A stretch of DNA of 64,000 bases, from positions 124,001 through 188,000 of the forward strand of contig CAWIVN010000015.1 in the NCBI GenBank assembly GCA_963839515.1. The letters run 5' to 3'. The number at the start of each line of letters is the position of its first letter. Position 1 is the first letter of the stretch. Position numbers and translations under genes: made by a program. Shown in pieces: positions 60,874 to 64,000 of this stretch. Under the pieces are notes generated by a model, which was given only the letters and a program-made list of their open reading frames with translations, was not told the DNA's origin and searched no databases. Source of the DNA: Fredericiella sp963839515. GTDB lineage: Bacteria; Chloroflexota; Anaerolineae; Caldilineales; Caldilineaceae.

Positions 60874-62916
60874 TTAAGGCTTGAACGTTGCCTCTGGATG
60901 TTGATCACAAAGCGCACCAAGCTCGGAGGTGATTGGGTCAGTAGTGACCACGACGAGTACGTCTCCGGCATGCAGGACTGTGCCGCCATGCGGGATGATC
61001 ACTTGCTGCCCACGGCGGATGCTCGCGATCACCGAGCTGTGCGGCCAGTGTACGGCGGAGATGGGTTGATTGTCACACAGCGCGCCAGGCTCGATTACGA
61101 TCTCCTGGACGCTCAGGCCCCTGCCGGTCGATGCACCCAAGCGTGCCTGGTGGGAGCGGTGGCGGACCTCGGTGCGGCGTGTCAACGCAATATCGTAGGC
61201 GCGCACGAGGTCGGTGCGCCGCAAAACACCCACCAGGTGGGCCGGGCGCTCGCGCGCCACAACCGGAAGGCGGCCAATGTCGCGCGCACTCATCCGGCGC
61301 AGCCCGGCGCCGAGGCTCTCGTCGGGATACGCCACCAGCAACTCACGGGTGCAGACGTCGCCCACCGTATGTCCGGTTATAGCAGCGTCGTTCGCCTGGA
61401 TGCGCTCCAGGTCCTGGACAGTCAGGATCCCGATCAGTTCACCCGTGTCATTCTCCACGGCCAGGCCATGATGGCGCGTCTGCATAAAGCGATCGGCAGC
61501 GGTGAGCAACGAATCGGACTCGAGAAGCACGGGCATGTTTGTCTCCATTACCTCGCCGACGGTCAGATTCTCCAGGACCTCGACGTCACGGCCGCGCTGG
61601 AGCCGGAGTCCCTGGCGCGCGAGGCCGAGCGTGTAGACCGAATCGCGGCGCAGCGCGCGCGACACGATCAGGCCGACGATGACGGCCGCCATTAAGGGCA
61701 GGATGATGCGGTAATCCTGCGTCATTTCAAACAGCAGCAGGATGGCCGTCAGCGGCACATGGACTGATGCCGCCAGCACGGCACCCATGCCGACCATGGC
61801 ATAGGCAGGCGGGGCGATCCCCACGCCTGGAAAGAGCTGCTGGGCAACCGTGCCATAGGCGGCGCCCAATGTAGCGCCAAGAAACAGAGACGGCGCAAAG
61901 ACGCCGCCCGGAAAACCACCGCCAATGCTGATGGCCGTCAACGCCAACTTGGCGAAGAGCAGCACGACGAGGAGCGGCACACCCATCTGCTCGCCGGCAA
62001 AAATGGCGTCGATCGTGGGGTAGCCTACGCCAAAAACCTCGGGTAAGAAGATGCCGGCAATGCCGACGGCCAGACCCGCTGCTGCCGGTTTGAGCCAGTC
62101 TGGGACGTGCCAGTTGTGGAAGAGGTCCTTGGCTAGGTAGAGCGCAGTGATATAGAGCGCTGCAATCAGCCCGGCCAACAGGCCCAAGCCGACATAGAGC
62201 GGCAGCTCTGCAACCGAGTGAATCGCATACGCCGTCACACGGAAGGCGGGTTGGGGGCCGGTGAGCGACTGGGTAAGTATGGCCGAGATCACGGATGCCA
62301 GCACGACGATGCCTACCTCGCTCCCGCCAAGCTCGCCCAATCCGATCTCGATGGCGAAGAAAACCCCGGCAATTGGCGCGTTGAAGGCTGCAGAAATGGC
62401 GGCGGCAACACCGGCAGCGACCAGCGTGCGCACCCAATCGTCGGAAAAGCGCAGCCTCTGCCCGGCAAACGAACCGAGGTTGGCGCCGATCTGGACTGAG
62501 GGGTCTTCAGGGCCGACCGACGCCCCGACGCCGATCGAGATCGCCGCTGCCACCGTTTTAACCGGCGTCAGCCAGTAGTGCAGGCGGGCACCTGCCAACG
62601 CAGAGGCCTCCATGATGCCCGCTACACCATGATAGCGTTCGTGGCCGACAAAGCGCTGCCACAGCCCGCCAACCACCAGGCCGCCCAGAACAGGGATCAT
62701 GGCGATCGTCCAGGTGCCCCAGGCGGAGAGCAGCCCGCCGAGCCAGTCGAACGCAAATGCATGGACCGCCTCGATCATGAACTTGAACACCCACACGCCC
62801 GCGCCGGTGCCCAGGCCGATAGCGACTCCTGCGATGCCAAGGAGGAAAGGACCCGCCGGCACGAAGCGCTCCACTGCAAGCAGCACCCTGTACCAGAAAG
62901 ATCCAGCCCACTTCAT
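60874..62916 (-). CDS. ClC-type chloride channel with CBS pair and TrkA-C domain
   Basis: 680 residues; ATG 62916 preceded by GGAG. The ClC membrane region (about 1-440) shows VGPEDPSVQIGANLGSF (the GxExP gating glutamate is kept), AAISAAFNAPIAGVFFAIE and GGFPGGVFAPSLFLGATLGAAYG. The first filter motif is divergent (YHGVAGIMEA for GSGIP). Two CBS domains follow (about 455-575; VGEVMETNMPVLLESDSL; TVGDVCTRELLVAYPDESL), then a TrkA-C domain to the end. CBS and RCK-C domains suggest nucleotide control. Upstream is the DarA-like protein. Confidence 0.93.
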   Translation of the reverse strand: MKWAGSFWYRVLLAVERFVPAGPFLLGIAGVAIGLGTGAGVWVFKFMIEAVHAFAFDWLGGLLSAWGTWTIAMIPVLGGLVVGGLWQRFVGHERYHGVAGIMEASALAGARLHYWLTPVKTVAAAISIGVGASVGPEDPSVQIGANLGSFAGQRLRFSDDWVRTLVAAGVAAAISAAFNAPIAGVFFAIEIGLGELGGSEVGIVVLASVISAILTQSLTGPQPAFRVTAYAIHSVAELPLYVGLGLLAGLIAALYITALYLAKDLFHNWHVPDWLKPAAAGLAVGIAGIFLPEVFGVGYPTIDAIFAGEQMGVPLLVVLLFAKLALTAISIGGGFPGGVFAPSLFLGATLGAAYGTVAQQLFPGVGIAPPAYAMVGMGAVLAASVHVPLTAILLLFEMTQDYRIILPLMAAVIVGLIVSRALRRDSVYTLGLARQGLRLQRGRDVEVLENLTVGEVMETNMPVLLESDSLLTAADRFMQTRHHGLAVENDTGELIGILTVQDLERIQANDAAITGHTVGDVCTRELLVAYPDESLGAGLRRMSARDIGRLPVVARERPAHLVGVLRRTDLVRAYDIALTRRTEVRHRSHQARLGASTGRGLSVQEIVIEPGALCDNQPISAVHWPHSSVIASIRRGQQVIIPHGGTVLHAGDVLVVVTTDPITSELGALCDQHPEATFKP

Positions 62917-63059
62917 GACCAAATACTCCTAGATGACACCTTCCAGCTACCTGTCGCCCTGATTTTCGATGTGCTCTCGAATCCTGCTGTGGTGCCATGC
63001 GACCGACTGTGGTGTCTGCTGTGGTGTCTGCTGTTGCCGTGGCTTGTCGGTCCGGTCGC

Positions 63060-63869
63060 CTAGAAACGCAGGAAATGCGAGGCATCCAAGACGAAGACCG
63101 TAGCACCGTAGGTCGGCATACCTTCATGGATCGGAGCCGGCTCAGTGCGCAGCCTGCAGTTGCCCTGGATCAAGGCCAACACGTCTTCCAGGCGGTGCGC
63201 TTCCACCCCGATCAGCAGCGTAGCGTTGCCGCGCCGTAGGAAGCCGCCTGCCGTGTTGATGCGGGTCAGCCGATACCCAGCACCCATCAGGGCATTCACA
63301 ACCGCATCGGAATCTTCATTTTGTACGATGGCCACCACCAACTTGGTGCCAGGCTTCCCACCAGAAACGGGCGCCACGCCTTCTGGTTCAACGGTTGGAT
63401 CAGTGGCTGGATCAGTGGCTGGAATCACGTCAGTCATCCTTTCTGGGGCGGCTGGCGACACGGCTATACCTGCCGTCCCGGCTGTAGGCTTGTCGACAGC
63501 TAAAGGGTCCGAACCAGGCGACTCGGGGCTGCCAGTCAGCCGCAGGAAGCGTTGTACCGGTAATCCGAACACGACTGCACCGCCAACAAGCACTTCCATG
63601 GGCGACACCATCCCCATCGCATATGCGCCCGCCATGCCAGGCCAGGGCGCAGCATTGACATAACTTGTCCGGGTCAGGCATGTCGCTTCGATGATCGCGG
63701 CGATCGCCGGCACACGCTCATCCTCCACGCCGATCAGCAGGACGGCACTGCCTGCAGCCAAAAATCCGCCGGTCGCATTGATGCGTGTCAGGCGAAACTT
63801 GTCCTCAATCAGTCGCTGCGAAAGCTTGGTAATGTCTTCCGACTGCACGACGACAACTAGCAAGATCAT
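63060..63869 (-). CDS. Tandem DarA/PstA-like (cyclic-di-AMP receptor, PII-like) protein
   Basis: 269 residues with two similar domains. Domain 1 (1-112): LLVVVVQSEDITKLSQRLIEDKFRLTRINATGGFL, GSAVLLIGVEDERVPAIAAII, then PMEVLVGGAVVFGLPVQRFLRL. Domain 2 (about 175-269): LVVAIVQNEDSDAVVNALMGAGYRLTRINTAGGFL, GNATLLIGVEAHRLEDVLALI and GATVFVLDASHFLRF. The linker (113-174) is Pro/Thr/Ala-rich. Bacillus DarA is a single domain of about 109 residues that trimerises and binds c-di-AMP through the TGGFL and GNTT/GVED regions, which are kept in both halves. Domain 2 has lost the PVEVEVGG loop. Probably binds c-di-AMP; neighbours are ion channels. Confidence 0.85.
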   Translation of the reverse strand: MILLVVVVQSEDITKLSQRLIEDKFRLTRINATGGFLAAGSAVLLIGVEDERVPAIAAIIEATCLTRTSYVNAAPWPGMAGAYAMGMVSPMEVLVGGAVVFGLPVQRFLRLTGSPESPGSDPLAVDKPTAGTAGIAVSPAAPERMTDVIPATDPATDPTVEPEGVAPVSGGKPGTKLVVAIVQNEDSDAVVNALMGAGYRLTRINTAGGFLRRGNATLLIGVEAHRLEDVLALIQGNCRLRTEPAPIHEGMPTYGATVFVLDASHFLRF

Positions 63870-64000
63870 GGTGGATTCCCATCGGCAGTGACGTAACAGA
63901 TAAGGCTAAAGCGAAAATACGCTTCGTGCCGTTGAGCTAAAAGAACCTTCTGTCAGGATACTGGATGCGAAACTCAGCGTCAAGACTGGCGTATTGACCT
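63870..64000. other. Right-edge interval without a gene
   Basis: 131 bp upstream of the DarA-like gene. A single TCAAGA at 63980-63985 without a partner at 11 bp. No ORF or hairpin of note. Confidence 0.4.

Noticed and set aside
63008..63031. Tandem 12-bp repeat TGTGGTGTCTGC and a coding 12-bp repeat at 63397-63420
   Set aside because: Only two units each, and the second encodes a Thr-Asp-Pro-Ala linker. No sign of a CRISPR or functional array.
63978..63985. Half-site GCGTCAAGA upstream of the DarA-like gene, resembling the kimA operator
   Set aside because: No second TCAAGA at an 11-bp distance; a single hexamer is expected by chance.

Overview
The window is about 60% GC, densely packed and mostly ordinary bacterial chromosome. 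The gene set (acetamidase, GH3 glycosidase, SH3b secreted proteins, LuxR- and OmpR-type two-component systems, DeoR sugar regulons, a DsbA-VKOR fusion, KimA-type K+ importers) suggests a heterotrophic Chloroflexota bacterium, perhaps Caldilineales/Anaerolineae. That placement is inference from protein style; no rRNA or tRNA gene was seen to test it.

Layout. 1-3.4 kb: a sensor kinase running off the left edge, a DUF3052-like protein, a VIT/CCC1-like membrane protein and an AddB-like remnant. 3.5-8.5 kb: GH3 beta-glucosidase, acetamidase/formamidase and a secreted M28 peptidase with a strong promoter. 8.5-21.3 kb: a carbohydrate regulon. A minus-strand operon (SIS protein, FGGY kinase, SDR dehydrogenase, FAD oxidoreductase, creatininase) diverges from a DeoR regulator, followed by an AraFGH-like sugar ABC transporter, a mutarotase-like protein and a URO-D-like protein. 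A 17-bp site shared by the two key promoters ties the regulon together. 21.4-29.4 kb: a long minus-strand housekeeping run (pgeF, secreted protein, yggS, proC, yggT, CYTH-CHAD, metallopeptidase, SH3 membrane protein). 28.3-31.9 kb: two secreted proteins sharing an unrecognised ~150-residue domain, once in one and three times in the other, each with an SH3b domain. 32-34 kb: a helical unknown and a Gfo/Idh/MocA oxidoreductase.

34-47 kb is a potassium island. Two KimA-like K+ importers flank a usp-(29-aa ORF)-kdpF-kdpA-kdpB-kdpC-kdpD operon that has no kdpE. Both kimA promoters share the same architecture: TCAAGA direct repeats with an 11-bp period, a GGGAWCGAMCCC element 9 bp before the -35, then TTGACG-17-TASAAC. 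kimA1 and kdpB each carry an apparent single-base frameshift; the kdpB one lies in a G6 run.

47-59 kb holds decayed kinase pieces, a LuxR-type two-component pair divergent from a B12-binding-type radical SAM gene, a C-terminally truncated lgt, the thioredoxin-VKOR fusion, a DUF302 protein, an OmpR-type two-component pair with an inverted repeat upstream, and a secreted ferritin-like protein with a G/N/Q-rich linker. 59.4-63.9 kb carries a Ca2+/cation antiporter, a ClC channel with CBS domains, and a protein that looks like two fused DarA/PstA (c-di-AMP receptor) domains. KimA and DarA homologues are c-di-AMP targets in Firmicutes, so potassium/osmotic control by c-di-AMP is the most interesting hypothesis here. 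Start codons were moved from the longest possible ORF to the one supported by a Shine-Dalgarno, an overlap or the family's N-terminus.
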